From: Acidobacteriota bacterium
GTDB lineage: Bacteria; Acidobacteriota; Terriglobia; Acidiferrales; UBA7541
NCBI GenBank assembly: GCA_003156635.1
Contig: PMHK01000150.1
Location: forward strand, 15,975 to 58,614
Direction of reading: 5' to 3'
Length of the DNA: 42,640 nt
This document shows, piece after piece, positions 8,758 through 18,030 of the stretch (the stretch's first letter is position 1; each line of letters begins with the position of its first letter). A program made the translations under genes and the position numbers. The notes beneath the pieces were generated by a model. The model did no database searches. It worked only from the letters and a program-made list of their open reading frames with translations, and was not told the DNA's origin.

Positions 8758-8791
8758 GGTTTTTACGATCGGACTAAAATCATCCGGTCAG

Positions 8792-10432
8792 TTATTCGGT
8801 TGGCCTGCCCAGCGGAAAGCCCGTGGAAGGATCGAGAATCAGCCGCGGATTTGGCGCCGTAACGTTGAAATCAAAAAAGCCATTCAACGTTCCGGCTCGC
8901 TGATCCAGCGAGCCTTCACCGATGCGTCCGAGGCCCCAGTTATCTTCGATGAAGCGCAGAATCGAAGACTGGTCGGTCACCCGGCTGTCGATGTAGTTCT
9001 TCTTGGCGTACGGCGAAATCACCATCAACGGAAGACGCGGGCCATAACCGCAACGTCCCGGAGTTCCGCCGGCAGCAGTGACGCCGCAGGTACCGGGCCC
9101 GGTGAGGTTGTCATCGGAAACGTCCGATTGATTGACCACGATGTCCATGGCGTGATCGTACCAACCGTCGGAGTCGTCGTAAGCAATGATGATTGCCGTA
9201 TCCTTCCAATATAGGCTGCCTTGAATCGCGTTGATGGTATTGACCAGAAAGGTCTGCTCGTCGAGCGGATCCGAGTAGCCTGCATGGCCGTCCTGAGCGC
9301 CCTTGGCCTTCAGGAAAGAAACGGAAGGCAAACGACCCTCAGTCAGCGCGACGTAGAACAGGCTTAGATCGTACTGGTGATTGGCCTGATCGGTCTTGCC
9401 GATCATGCCAAGATTTTGCGGCGGCAGGTGGTTCGGGTTCGCCGTGGATTGGTAATACTGAAACGGCTCATGGTGCGGGATGTAGTCATGCGTGCCGTTG
9501 GGCGAAGCGAGTCCGGCACTTTCCGTGCCGCAGGCTGGCGTTCCGTCGGGGTTCTTGCCCACCGTCGCGAAACCACCGGCAAACCAACCCCAGGTTACGT
9601 TCTGCTTGTTCAGCAAGTCACCAACATTCAAGCCGGACATGGTGACGCGCGTCGATTTGGCCGTGCCCACATCGGGCGTGGTCAGGCAATTGTCAAAGCC
9701 CGGCCGGGCGTCGCCGATCAGCGCGCCAAAGCTTTGCGCGCCTGCGATGTCTCCGCTGGCATTGCCCGGAGTTACGCCGTCGGCCGCAAAAGGCAGCAGC
9801 GTGGCGCAGCAGGTGTTTCCACTGACGAGATTAATGGCTCCCACGCTGGAGGGTCCGAAGTTCGTGCCATAGGAATTGTCGCTCATCGCGTAGTGCTGCG
9901 CATAATTCCACAAGGCGGTCACGGTGTTCCCATCGTAGTAGCTCATGACGATGCCTGTGCCTTTGCCATCATCGAAACAGAAGTTGGGGTTTGTCGGCGG
10001 AACAGGCTGCCCATTCGCACCAATAGCATTTCCTGAACCGACTTTCTCTGGAAACTTATCCATCAGGCCCCGGTCGAAAGCGGATTGCTCGTCACCGTAA
10101 TCGTGATCTTGATCGCAAGTCACGGCGTTGACGGGGCCGAGCCGAAAGGGCTGGGTCGAATTTGGATTTTCATCGAGCAAGCCGCCGCCCAGCAAATTAT
10201 TCACGCGCGGAGTTTCCGGAATGCTCCTAAAGGGCGTAACCCCTTTCGGATTCAGGGCATGGGGGTAGGTACCGAAATAGTGGTCGAAAGAAACGTTTTC
10301 GTCGAAGATGACGACCACGTGCTTGATCGGGGTGGTCGTTTCTTCCTGGCCAAACGAGGGCGACGGCAGCGCGGCGCCAAGGGCAAGTGCTGCGAGCCCG
10401 TAGGCGAGGAACCGTAACGGCATTCGAATCAT
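8792..10432 (-). CDS. secreted phosphoesterase of the phospholipase C / AcpA acid phosphatase family
   Basis: This 546-residue protein has a signal peptide (residues 1-28, ending SPSFGQ) and is probably periplasmic or secreted. The N-terminal metal/active-site motif FDENVSFDHYFGTYPH and the later DDSDGWYDH are typical of the phosphoesterase family that includes bacterial phospholipase C and Francisella AcpA. The family hydrolyses phosphomonoesters or phospholipid head groups; I cannot tell which here. ATG 10432 is fixed by a strong AAAGGAG seven bases upstream. The multicopper oxidase upstream is on the same strand but 203 bases away, so it probably has its own promoter. It converges with boxB across the bidirectional terminator. 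Confidence 0.85.
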   Translation of the reverse strand: MIRMPLRFLAYGLAALALGAALPSPSFGQEETTTPIKHVVVIFDENVSFDHYFGTYPHALNPKGVTPFRSIPETPRVNNLLGGGLLDENPNSTQPFRLGPVNAVTCDQDHDYGDEQSAFDRGLMDKFPEKVGSGNAIGANGQPVPPTNPNFCFDDGKGTGIVMSYYDGNTVTALWNYAQHYAMSDNSYGTNFGPSSVGAINLVSGNTCCATLLPFAADGVTPGNASGDIAGAQSFGALIGDARPGFDNCLTTPDVGTAKSTRVTMSGLNVGDLLNKQNVTWGWFAGGFATVGKNPDGTPACGTESAGLASPNGTHDYIPHHEPFQYYQSTANPNHLPPQNLGMIGKTDQANHQYDLSLFYVALTEGRLPSVSFLKAKGAQDGHAGYSDPLDEQTFLVNTINAIQGSLYWKDTAIIIAYDDSDGWYDHAMDIVVNQSDVSDDNLTGPGTCGVTAAGGTPGRCGYGPRLPLMVISPYAKKNYIDSRVTDQSSILRFIEDNWGLGRIGEGSLDQRAGTLNGFFDFNVTAPNPRLILDPSTGFPLGRPTE

Positions 10433-10485
10433 AATTCTCCTTTAAATCGGTAAGCCAAAGATGTGGTGACGCTAGAGTCCCGATG

Positions 10486-10506
10486 AACTCGAATAGATTC
10501 GGAGTT
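10486..10506. other. near-palindrome upstream of the phosphoesterase gene
   Basis: AACTCGAAT-AG-ATTCGGAGTT forms a hairpin or dyad with a single unpaired base, centred about 63 bases before the phosphoesterase ATG. It could be an operator or a leader structure. The rest of the 203-base gap (10433-10635) shows only the strong ribosome-binding site next to the ATG. Confidence 0.35.
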
Positions 10507-10635
10507 GCAACAACCGAGTAAGGTAAGAGGCTCGCTAGCTCTATGGAAATACGCTGCGTTTGTTATTCCGGTGTGAACGAAAAGTGAAAACTTGGCGGAG
10601 CACGCGCTGCAGCGTTGAAGTACCAAAAACCTGTG

Positions 10636-12426
10636 TTACTTCGATGGTGCTTCGACGCGAACGGTCCCCATCATGCCGCCATCTTCGTGCTCCAGCAGGT
10701 GGCAGTGATAGACAAACGTGCCAATAATCCGCGGATTGCGGAAATCCATTTTTAATTTCACCGAAGGGTAATCCGGGCTGGTCCCATCCCAATAGGGAAC
10801 GTTAATGGTGTCGCGCAAAAATGGCTCTTCCAGCGGCACGCCGTTCCAGTCTTCCAGTTGAAAATGGATTTGATGAATGTGAAACGCATGTAATTCGCGG
10901 GTCCGATTTTCGATCGTCCACTCTTCCACGTTTCCCTGCTGCACCACGATGTTCGGCGCCGTGTCGTTCATATCGAACTGTTTCGGTTTTTGCCCCTCGA
11001 CCGTGATGTAGAACTTCGTCGGGCTGTTGGGATTCTTCGGATCTTCCGGCTCTTCGGAAAAATAAAGCCGGCGTTGCACAACGGCGGGAAAATTTCCAAC
11101 CCAGTGGGGATTGGCGCCAGCCGATGGGGCGGGTTCTCTACTCGAACCTTTCATCGACGAGGAAACCAATTTCCCCTGAGCGTCGCCGTAGGCAACCGTA
11201 TCGGTCGGAGGGGCTAGCCGCGAGACGGTAGAAGGAGCATCGTCAGTGGCTACAATCTTCGCCAGTGGCCGGGTCGGGTCGTTCTCGCCAACCGGCCCGG
11301 TATCGACGGTGCGGGTGATCAGGCTGGCCTGAGATCCTGCCGGAGGGCCCTTCACGATGAATTCCACCCTTCCCGCCGGAGGCACCAGCAAATGCGCGCG
11401 AAATACCACATCGTGCGGCGGGTCACCGTCTTCCTGTACGGGGACGCCATCAAGCGCGACCACGCCTACCAGCTGCGGCTTGGCGTCATAGAGCAGTTGG
11501 AGATCCAGGTAGGTAAAAGCGGAGGCGTTCAAGACTCGCCACAACTCTTTCCCTCCCGGCTTTAGCTTAATGACCGCCGGACTGTAATCCGGAAACGGAA
11601 CCGAAACAAAATTGATCGAGAGGTCTTTGGCTGGCTTGCCGGTGCCCGTTCCAGTGTTCATGATCTCGCCTTCGGCGTCGCGCAACACCAGTGGCGGCGG
11701 CATGGAAGCGGACGCCACTGGCTCCGCGTCACGATGCAGCAGGTCCTCGTCTCGGATAACGAGGACCCGCTCCGGCAAGCCGGCGACGATTGGCGCTTCG
11801 CGTTCCAGGCCTTCGATGATCAGCGCCCCGGATGCTCCGCCCAAGGCCTGCACTTTAGTGAAGCCGTGCGGATGAGGGTGATACCAATACAGGCCAGGGG
11901 ACGCATCGAGCGGGACTTGAAAGTGGTATTCAAATGGAGGGTCGGACGGACCGATCAGCGTCTTCAGAGTTTCGTCCTGGTGGCAAACCGGGGGAATGTT
12001 AAGACCATGAAAATGAAGATTCGTGGCGGTGGCGGACATAACGCCAGTTACGCACGGATCGCTTGACGCGGCCTTTGCCCGCTGGTGCTCCGGCGTCGGC
12101 ATCGCTGCGGCATTTCCGGGGCCGTTTAATGCATTCTTCAGCCGGAGGACGAGCCAGTCGCCCGGACTCAATCGCAAATTGGGCGAAAGGCTCCCGTCGC
12201 CGTACACGTAGCAGTAGCGCGTGCGTCCCTCAGAGTCCTGGTAATTCCGATACGTCAGATCGACGGTGAGTACGCCGTTTTTGCTGCGCAGGTCTTCCGG
12301 TTCGGGAACTTCGGACCCTGCCGCTGGGCGCGGGCACACCGGAGCGGGCGCAGCCTGCGCGAGCGCAGCCGCGCTCGATGCCAACAGGATCCATAAGGTC
12401 AACCAACCGTAATACACCGTGCGCAT
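10636..12426 (-). CDS. secreted multicopper oxidase (laccase-like)
   Basis: This 596-residue protein has a signal peptide (residues 1-24, cleaved near ALAQA). It carries all four copper-ligand blocks of a three-domain multicopper oxidase: HFHG, HPHPHG, HAFHIHQIHF and HCHLLEHEDGGM. The last block has the cysteine, the flanking histidines and an axial methionine for the type 1 copper, so the electron-transfer chain to the trinuclear centre looks complete. Such enzymes oxidise phenolics, Cu(I), Fe(II) or Mn(II) with O2. The substrate cannot be read here, and I do not see a methionine-rich CueO-type insert. GGAG just before the ATG at 12426 supports the start. It diverges from the prolyl isomerase gene. 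Confidence 0.88.
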   Translation of the reverse strand: MRTVYYGWLTLWILLASSAAALAQAAPAPVCPRPAAGSEVPEPEDLRSKNGVLTVDLTYRNYQDSEGRTRYCYVYGDGSLSPNLRLSPGDWLVLRLKNALNGPGNAAAMPTPEHQRAKAASSDPCVTGVMSATATNLHFHGLNIPPVCHQDETLKTLIGPSDPPFEYHFQVPLDASPGLYWYHPHPHGFTKVQALGGASGALIIEGLEREAPIVAGLPERVLVIRDEDLLHRDAEPVASASMPPPLVLRDAEGEIMNTGTGTGKPAKDLSINFVSVPFPDYSPAVIKLKPGGKELWRVLNASAFTYLDLQLLYDAKPQLVGVVALDGVPVQEDGDPPHDVVFRAHLLVPPAGRVEFIVKGPPAGSQASLITRTVDTGPVGENDPTRPLAKIVATDDAPSTVSRLAPPTDTVAYGDAQGKLVSSSMKGSSREPAPSAGANPHWVGNFPAVVQRRLYFSEEPEDPKNPNSPTKFYITVEGQKPKQFDMNDTAPNIVVQQGNVEEWTIENRTRELHAFHIHQIHFQLEDWNGVPLEEPFLRDTINVPYWDGTSPDYPSVKLKMDFRNPRIIGTFVYHCHLLEHEDGGMMGTVRVEAPSK

Positions 12427-12638
12427 CTAGACTCCGATTCCCTGTTGTGGCAAAGGCAATCTGTCGCTCTTGGGCTTAAAGCGCGGACCGCAACCGCCTG
12501 GTCCCAGAAGAAATGGCTTGGAAAGTTTAGTCTGTTCCCGGACTCCACATGTGAACGCCAGATGAATGCTCGTTTACTGGGATGTACGGGAAGAGGTTTT
12601 AAAGGCGGAACAGCAGCCCTCTGCTGGACCCGCGAGAT

Positions 12639-12669
12639 TTGAGCCCGAAGCCAAGATTCCAGCTACAAT
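12639..12669 (+). promoter_or_regulatory. possible promoter of the prolyl isomerase gene
   Basis: TTGAGC (12639-12644) and TACAAT (12664-12669) are separated by 19 bases. The -10 is good, but the spacing is long. If real, transcription would begin about 12-15 bases before ATG 12689. Nothing else stands out in 12427-12688. Confidence 0.3.
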
Positions 12670-12688
12670 ATTGTTCGTAGAATATGAA

Positions 12689-13726
12689 ATGATGCAGCAG
12701 ATGAAAAATCGCCAACTCGTGCCCTTCGTCATGCTCCTCGCCCTTGGGACCCTGGCTCCTTGCGGCGCGCAAGCGCCGGCCCAAACCAAGCCCGCACCTA
12801 CCGGCGAGATCGTCGCGCGGGTGAACGACCAGCTCATCACGCTGGCCGAATATCAGAAAGCCGAGCAGCAATTGCGCGACGAAGCGGCCCAGGATTGTCA
12901 GGGCTGTCCGCCGGAAAAAATTGAAGCCCAGTTCAAAGCGCAGCAAAAAGATTTGCTGCGCGGTTTGATCGATCAGGTGTTGATGGTCCAGCGCGCCAAG
13001 GATATGGGCATCAGCGTCGAATCGGACCTGAACAAGCGCCTCGACGAAGTTCGCCAGCAGAACGGCCTCGCCACCGTAGCGGATCTGCAAAAAGGCGTCG
13101 AAGCTTCGGGCCTCAGTTGGGAGGATTACAAGACCACGTTGCGCAATTCACTGCTGCAGAAAGAAGTGGTACGGCGCGAAGTCGGCTCGCATCTCGACGT
13201 TTCCAGCGACGAAGTGAAGCAATACTACGAATCGCATCCGCAGGAATTTACCCCGCCCGAACGCGTGATTCTCTCCGAAATTTCACTCAGCACGGAAGGC
13301 AAGAATCCCGACGAATTCGACGCCGTGCGCAAAAAAGTCGAAGGCCTGCGCTCCAGCGTCCTCAACGGCGACGATTTCCATCAAGTCGCCGCGATGTATT
13401 CCCAGGGCAGCACCGCGAAAGACGGCGGCAACTTGGGCACCTTCGCCAAAGGCCAGCTCGCGCCGCAGATCGAAGCGATTGTCTTCCAGACTGGCAAAGG
13501 CCAGCTCACCGACGTGATCCAAACCCGCAGCGGCTTCGAATTTTTTAAGGTCGAAGATCATCTGCCGTCCGCCTTGCAGCCCATCGAGCAGGTCGACGCC
13601 GCGATTCGCAGCACGCTCTCCGCCCAGAAAATGCAGCCGCGCATGCGCGAATACCTCGCCGAACTCCGCGAACAAAGTTACGTCACCGTGCAGCCCGGGT
13701 ACATCGACAGCGCCCTACTGATCTGA
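12689..13726 (+). CDS. exported parvulin-type peptidyl-prolyl cis-trans isomerase (SurA/PpiC-like)
   Basis: This protein of about 345 residues has a signal peptide (MKNRQLVPFVMLLALG... to GAQA), a SurA-like helical N-domain (about 40-180, starting VARVNDQLITLAEYQKAEQ) and one parvulin domain (about 190-285, with ILSEISLS, AAMYSQGSTAKDGGNLGTF and GFEFFKVED). It is probably a periplasmic chaperone/isomerase that assists outer-membrane protein folding. Three in-frame ATGs (12689, 12692, 12701) precede the signal peptide. I used the first; 12701 is equally plausible. The frame is open further upstream to 12566, but that segment does not look like a signal peptide. The gene diverges from the multicopper oxidase and shows no operon partner. 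Confidence 0.87.
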   Translation: MMQQMKNRQLVPFVMLLALGTLAPCGAQAPAQTKPAPTGEIVARVNDQLITLAEYQKAEQQLRDEAAQDCQGCPPEKIEAQFKAQQKDLLRGLIDQVLMVQRAKDMGISVESDLNKRLDEVRQQNGLATVADLQKGVEASGLSWEDYKTTLRNSLLQKEVVRREVGSHLDVSSDEVKQYYESHPQEFTPPERVILSEISLSTEGKNPDEFDAVRKKVEGLRSSVLNGDDFHQVAAMYSQGSTAKDGGNLGTFAKGQLAPQIEAIVFQTGKGQLTDVIQTRSGFEFFKVEDHLPSALQPIEQVDAAIRSTLSAQKMQPRMREYLAELREQSYVTVQPGYIDSALLI

Positions 13727-13891
13727 TCCGTAGTCGTAGTGGTCGTAGCGTTGCAGTCTCAAAAAAAAAGTCTGCTTCCTGCAACTCGACTGCGACGACT
13801 TAGGGAGTTTCAGGAAATTTGACGAGATGCCGCATTAGATTTTAAGGCGGAACAAAAGTTCAAGACTTGGAGATTGGTTTGGCTGTAAAAA

Positions 13892-13968
13892 TGGTGGGGC
13901 TGGGGAGAGTCGAACTCCCGACCTAAGGTTTAGGAAACCTCCGCTCTATCCAACTGAGCTACAGCCCC
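13892..13968 (-). tRNA. tRNA-Arg, anticodon CCU (codon AGG)
   Basis: The 77 bases on the minus strand fold into a full cloverleaf. The acceptor GGGGCTG pairs with CAGCCCC, the D-stem GCTC with GAGC, and the anticodon stem GAGGT with ACCTT around loop TTCCTAA. The T-arm is GGGAG-TTCGACT-CTCCC. The discriminator is A and a CCA end is encoded (13892-13894), followed by a T-run in the minus direction. All other arms pair perfectly apart from one G-T in the anticodon stem. Confidence 0.97.
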
Positions 13969-14023
13969 GTGGCGCGTATTTTAGCAGAATTGAGCACGGG
14001 CGTTCTGGCGATTGGCGGATGGA

Positions 14024-14278
14024 TTAAGCTGCTTCGTTGAAGGTGTCGCGTTTCTTGTAGGCGAGATAAAAAATCCCAAAGGTAATAACGGCTGGGGGAA
14101 ACATCAGGATCAGAATTCCGGTGTTGATGGCGTGGATGGTACGCGGGCCGGAAGCGGCGGCGTTTTGGTAGCACATGGCGCAGCCCTGGGCACCGAGCGA
14201 CGCGGGGCTGGCGATGAACGCTAGCGCGGTCAATAGGCGTGTAAGCGACTTTATAACGCTGTTGGATTTCGCGTTCAT
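14024..14278 (-). CDS. small exported/membrane protein with CAMCYQNAAASG motif
   Basis: This 84-residue protein has an N-terminal hydrophobic signal-like segment (about residues 10-30), a short loop with two cysteines in GCAMCYQNAAASGPRT, one transmembrane helix (about 50-72, INTGILILMFPPAVITFGIF) and a short basic tail. I remember the same layout as a conserved hypothetical protein in many Acidobacteriota, but know no function. The CxxC pair just outside the membrane could bind metal or form a disulfide. It lies next to tRNA-Arg on the same strand and diverges from the aldo/keto reductase. Confidence 0.7.
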   Translation of the reverse strand: MNAKSNSVIKSLTRLLTALAFIASPASLGAQGCAMCYQNAAASGPRTIHAINTGILILMFPPAVITFGIFYLAYKKRDTFNEAA

Positions 14279-14450
14279 CGGGAACTCCCCTGCGAAGTTT
14301 CAATCTACTCGCTGAACGTGCGCTTGTCCAGAAATGATGCGCCGGCGAGTACCCTTCCGGCCTGCTCCTTTGGCGGTTTGTGTTTCCGTATCTTTTCCGT
14401 ATCCTCAATGGCGGATTCTCACCGCCGATGGCAGTAACGCGAGGGGTCAA

Positions 14451-15422
14451 ATGAAATATCGAAAACTGGGACGGACCGGCATCGAGGCCAGCGACCTGTC
14501 GTACGGCCTGTGGGGCATGAGCGGGTGGAGCGGCTCCGACGATGCGGGCTCGCTGCGATCGTTGCAAGCCTCGGTTGATCTGGGCTGCAATTTTTTCGAT
14601 ACCGCCTGGGCCTACGGGAACGGCAAAAGCGACGGGCTGCTGGGCGAAACTCTGGCGCGCAATAAGAATAAACGTCTCTTCAGCGCGTCGAAAATTCCGC
14701 CAATGAACGATCGCTGGCCGGCCAAGCCGGAGTACGCCTACCAGGACGTTTTTCCCCACGACCATGTAATGAAATACGCGAAGAACATCCGCGAGAAACT
14801 ACGGGTCGATTCGATCGACGTGCTGCAATTCCATGTGTGGGACGACAGTTGGACGGACCAGCCCGAGTTTCGCGAAACGGTGGAGGAATTAAAATCCTCC
14901 AAATTGATTCGCTGGTTCGGATTGAGTTTGAACCGCTGGGAGCCGGCAAATGGAATCGCCGCAATCCGCACTGGCCTGGTTGACGCGGTGCAGGTGATCT
15001 ACAACATTTTCGATCAGGCGCCGGAGGACGAACTGCTTCCGGTTTGCCGGGAACTCAACATCGGCGTGATCGCGCGCGTGCCGCTGGACGAAGGCAGCCT
15101 GGGCGGCAAGATGACCCTGGAGACGAGATTTCCCGCCGACGATTGGCGCGCGTCATATTTTGGTCCCGAGAATCTGAAACCAACGATCGAGCGTGTCGAA
15201 GCCCTGAAGAAAATTGTGCCGCCCGGCATGACCCTGCCCGAGATGTCGCTGCGTTTCATTTTGTCCAATCCCGATGTAAGCACCGCCATCATCGGCATGC
15301 GCAATTTGAATCACGTGAAGGAGAATTTTGCCGCAAGCGATGCGGGGCCGCTCGATAAAGCGCTCCTCACCGAATTGAAGAAACACCGTTGGGATCGCGT
15401 TCCAGAATCCTGGGCCGACTAG
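14451..15422 (+). CDS. aldo/keto reductase
   Basis: This 323-residue NADPH-dependent oxidoreductase has a TIM-barrel fold. It shows MKYRKLGRTGIEAS at the start, DTAWAYGNGKSDGLLGE with the catalytic Asp/Tyr, SASKIPP with the lysine strand, and the coenzyme region LRFILSNPDVSTAIIGMRN near the C-terminus. The substrate is unknown; it resembles the YajO/Tas-like general class. I chose ATG 14451 with GAGGGG 4-9 bases upstream; the open frame extends to 14334, but the extra residues do not match the family. A direct repeat TTTCCGTATC (14383-14392 and 14394-14403) lies upstream. Its TAG and the TAG of the opposite SGNH gene overlap on a CTAG. Confidence 0.87.
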   Translation: MKYRKLGRTGIEASDLSYGLWGMSGWSGSDDAGSLRSLQASVDLGCNFFDTAWAYGNGKSDGLLGETLARNKNKRLFSASKIPPMNDRWPAKPEYAYQDVFPHDHVMKYAKNIREKLRVDSIDVLQFHVWDDSWTDQPEFRETVEELKSSKLIRWFGLSLNRWEPANGIAAIRTGLVDAVQVIYNIFDQAPEDELLPVCRELNIGVIARVPLDEGSLGGKMTLETRFPADDWRASYFGPENLKPTIERVEALKKIVPPGMTLPEMSLRFILSNPDVSTAIIGMRNLNHVKENFAASDAGPLDKALLTELKKHRWDRVPESWAD

Positions 15423-16732
15423 GCCGGGTTCGCACCACGCGATTGTTTCTTCGGTTTCGGCGCCACGGAAGTTTCGCTGGGCACCAGTTCGTAATGATGC
15501 GGAACCGGTTGGGCATCCGCGCGCTGGCGAGCGAGCGCCCGGTCTGAGGCCGCGGCAAGCTCTTTGATCGTTTCCGGAGTGACCTGATCTGCGGGCTTTA
15601 CGGCCAGGTCGAATATCTGCATCTCGAGCGTTCCCCTGATTTGCGTATCCATCCCCACGCGACGCGCCTGGTCGAGCATCGGCGTTTCGAGCAGCGCGAG
15701 ATTCACGCCAGCCGCCAGTTGTTCCGCCGGAAAGATTCCCACTTCCCGGCCATCAATGCGCAACTGATACGACCCTCGCGCCAGCGCGGTAACGCGCAAT
15801 GTTTCCAGGTCCAGCGCGCTGATCAAATCCGAGGAAGAAAGCGCCAGCTGCAGGATTGGGTCGGTGTCCAGCGGACCCAGCGGGAGCGGCAACGATTTAT
15901 CCATCTGCGCCCAGCGCAAATGATTGCCGTTCTTCGCCAGCTCGGTCACTTCCGTATTTGAAACTTGGGCAGTCGGCTTGGTTCCCGCGTCGACGTGCAC
16001 AAATGTCACTTCCGGCTTCGCGCCCCACGATTTCAGCAGATTCTCTGCCATGATCCAATGAATCGCAGGACCGGGATGGATGCGATCGGGAATCAGCAGC
16101 GTGTCGAGTGCGGCTTTTTTTGCTTGGGCGTTTTCCAGAGCCTGCACCACTGGCGCATTGAGATCGGCCACGCCCAAATGCTTTTCTGCCGCCAAGTCGC
16201 CTACGAATTCACCAAAGTGCTGCAAAACTTTGTTATAGCCGCCGACGAGCATTTCGGGGCGCGTCACATCATCGTACGCTGAGGGTTTGACCAGCGTCAG
16301 GCGCGCCTGCGGACAATTCTTTTGAATCGCATCGACTATCGAAACATAGCCGGTCTGATAGCTCGTGAAAATTTTGGGATCATACGCCTGATAAAAACCG
16401 TCATTCATGCCGAGCATGATGGTCACGACCGTCGGCTGGTGATCGAAAACGTCGCGATGCAGCCGCAGATCGATGGGTCCATACTTGCCGCCGCTGACTT
16501 TGTCGCCGCCGACGCCGGAGTGAAAAAACACGACATTGCGCCCGGGAAAACGAGTAAGGATAAATGTCTCGATATCGCTGGTATAAAGGCGCTGCTCCGT
16601 AATGCTGTCGCCATAGAAAACCACTCGATCGCCATCGATAATCGCAAAATCACTGGCGCCGGCGGATTTTTGCGCTTTTGCCGCGCCACAAGCCAAGAAC
16701 AACGCCATTACCAGCCAGACTCGCTTGATCAT
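15419..16732 (-). CDS. secreted SGNH/GDSL-family hydrolase
   Basis: This 437-residue protein has a signal peptide (residues 1-20, LACGAAKA). All four SGNH blocks are visible: the serine in YGDSIT, the glycine in SGVGGDK, the asparagine in LGMND, and the DxxH pair in PDRIHPG. It is therefore an active esterase/lipase-fold enzyme, probably periplasmic and perhaps acting on carbohydrate acetyl esters; the substrate cannot be read. The C-terminal ~180 residues form an extra domain after DRIHPG, longer than in a minimal SGNH protein. GGGAG upstream supports ATG 16732. It converges with the aldo/keto reductase and diverges from the radical SAM gene. Confidence 0.85.
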   Translation of the reverse strand: MIKRVWLVMALFLACGAAKAQKSAGASDFAIIDGDRVVFYGDSITEQRLYTSDIETFILTRFPGRNVVFFHSGVGGDKVSGGKYGPIDLRLHRDVFDHQPTVVTIMLGMNDGFYQAYDPKIFTSYQTGYVSIVDAIQKNCPQARLTLVKPSAYDDVTRPEMLVGGYNKVLQHFGEFVGDLAAEKHLGVADLNAPVVQALENAQAKKAALDTLLIPDRIHPGPAIHWIMAENLLKSWGAKPEVTFVHVDAGTKPTAQVSNTEVTELAKNGNHLRWAQMDKSLPLPLGPLDTDPILQLALSSSDLISALDLETLRVTALARGSYQLRIDGREVGIFPAEQLAAGVNLALLETPMLDQARRVGMDTQIRGTLEMQIFDLAVKPADQVTPETIKELAAASDRALARQRADAQPVPHHYELVPSETSVAPKPKKQSRGANPA

Positions 16733-16892
16733 GAACGCTCCCGAGCGTCGAGTCTGCCAGAAAAGCGGCCAGCGCTGAACCCCGAATTCACCTTACTTTT
16801 GCGACTTTCGCCGCGCGCACCGCACAGCACGCGCGCCAAGAGAAGACCTGCCAGATGTGGCATACTTAATGCATACGTCGCGACTGATTTTG

Positions 16893-17930
16893 ATGAGCGC
16901 CCGGAAAACAATTCGGAAGAAACTGCTCGCGGTGCATCGCAAACTGCGCGAGGCCCACATGCTGGCGAAGGGGCTCATCTCCACGCGCCATCCCGTGCTG
17001 GTGCACATTATTCCCATCCGGCGCTGCAATCTGGCCTGCACTTACTGCAACGAGTACGACGATTTCTCGAAGCCGGTGCCGACTGAAGAAATGTTCGCGC
17101 GCATCGACCGCCTGGGCGCGATGGGCACGTCGATCATCACCATCAGCGGCGGCGAGCCCTTGCTGCATCCCGACTTGGACGCCATCATCGCGCGGATCCG
17201 CAAAAACAGAATCATGGCCGGGATGATTACCAATGGCTACCTGCTGGTCGCCGATCGCATCGAGAAGCTGAACCGCGCGGGACTGGAATATCTGCAAATC
17301 AGTATCGACAACGTGAAGCCGGACGAGGTCTCAAAGAAGAGTTTGAAGGTGCTGGATCAGAAGCTGGAATTGCTGGCCAAGCACGCCGAGTTTCAGGTGA
17401 ACATCAATTCGGTGCTGGGCAGCGGCGTGGCCGATCCGGAAGATGCGCTGACCGTCGCGCATCGCGCGGTCGAGCTGGGCTTCACTTCCACCGTGGGAAT
17501 TCTGCACGACCACAACGGACAGCTGGAACCGCTCGGATCGCGCGAGCAGGAAATTTTCGAGGAAATTATTTCGCTCGAAAAGCGCTCGTTTACCCGCATC
17601 AACAAATTTCAGCACAATATCGCCAAGGGTCTCGAAAACGATTGGCGGTGCCGCGCCGGCGCGCGGTACCTGTACATTTGCGAAGACGGCCTGGTTCATT
17701 ATTGCTCGCAGCAGCGCGGATATCCCGGCGTGCCCCTGCTGCAATATACCGACGAACAGCGCCAGCGCGAATTTTTGACCAAGAAAGGCTGCGCGCCGCG
17801 CTGCACGGTTTCCTGCGTGCATCAGACCTCGGCCATGGATTCCTGGCGCAGCCCGCAGACCATCGACAACGGCTCGGCGCCGTCGGCTCAGGGCCTGGTG
17901 CAACTTAGCGGGTCTTCGTCACGAGATTAG
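16893..17930 (+). CDS. radical SAM/SPASM-like protein of unknown target
   Basis: With the start at ATG 16893 this is 345 residues. The radical SAM cluster motif CNLACTYC (C45, C49, C52) is followed by [11 protein letters not shown]. The C-terminal third contains seven cysteines, with [14 protein letters not shown] and [10 protein letters not shown], resembling a SPASM or twitch auxiliary Fe-S domain. Such proteins modify peptides or cofactors. No precursor peptide or partner gene is visible nearby, so the target is unknown. The frame is open to 16857, and starts at 16857 or 16869 cannot be excluded. A weak AT-rich hairpin with T-run (17931-17947) may terminate it. The RmuC gene follows 100 bases later. 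Confidence 0.8.
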   Translation: MSARKTIRKKLLAVHRKLREAHMLAKGLISTRHPVLVHIIPIRRCNLACTYCNEYDDFSKPVPTEEMFARIDRLGAMGTSIITISGGEPLLHPDLDAIIARIRKNRIMAGMITNGYLLVADRIEKLNRAGLEYLQISIDNVKPDEVSKKSLKVLDQKLELLAKHAEFQVNINSVLGSGVADPEDALTVAHRAVELGFTSTVGILHDHNGQLEPLGSREQEIFEEIISLEKRSFTRINKFQHNIAKGLENDWRCRAGARYLYICEDGLVHYCSQQRGYPGVPLLQYTDEQRQREFLTKKGCAPRCTVSCVHQTSAMDSWRSPQTIDNGSAPSAQGLVQLSGSSSRD

Positions 17931-18030
17931 ATTTCGAAAGAAATTTTGCGAAAACGAAAACGCTGGTGCGCGCAACAACTTCATTCCGAAAGTTAGGGCT
18001 CGAACTCACCCCATTTAAAGGATCGAATTG

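Noticed and set aside
13741-13800. Rho-independent terminator after the prolyl isomerase gene (GTTGCAG at 13750-13756 and CTGCAAC at 13779-13785 around an A9 run)
   Set aside because: The loop is long, and there is no T-run after the stem in either useful direction; the A9 run lies in the loop.
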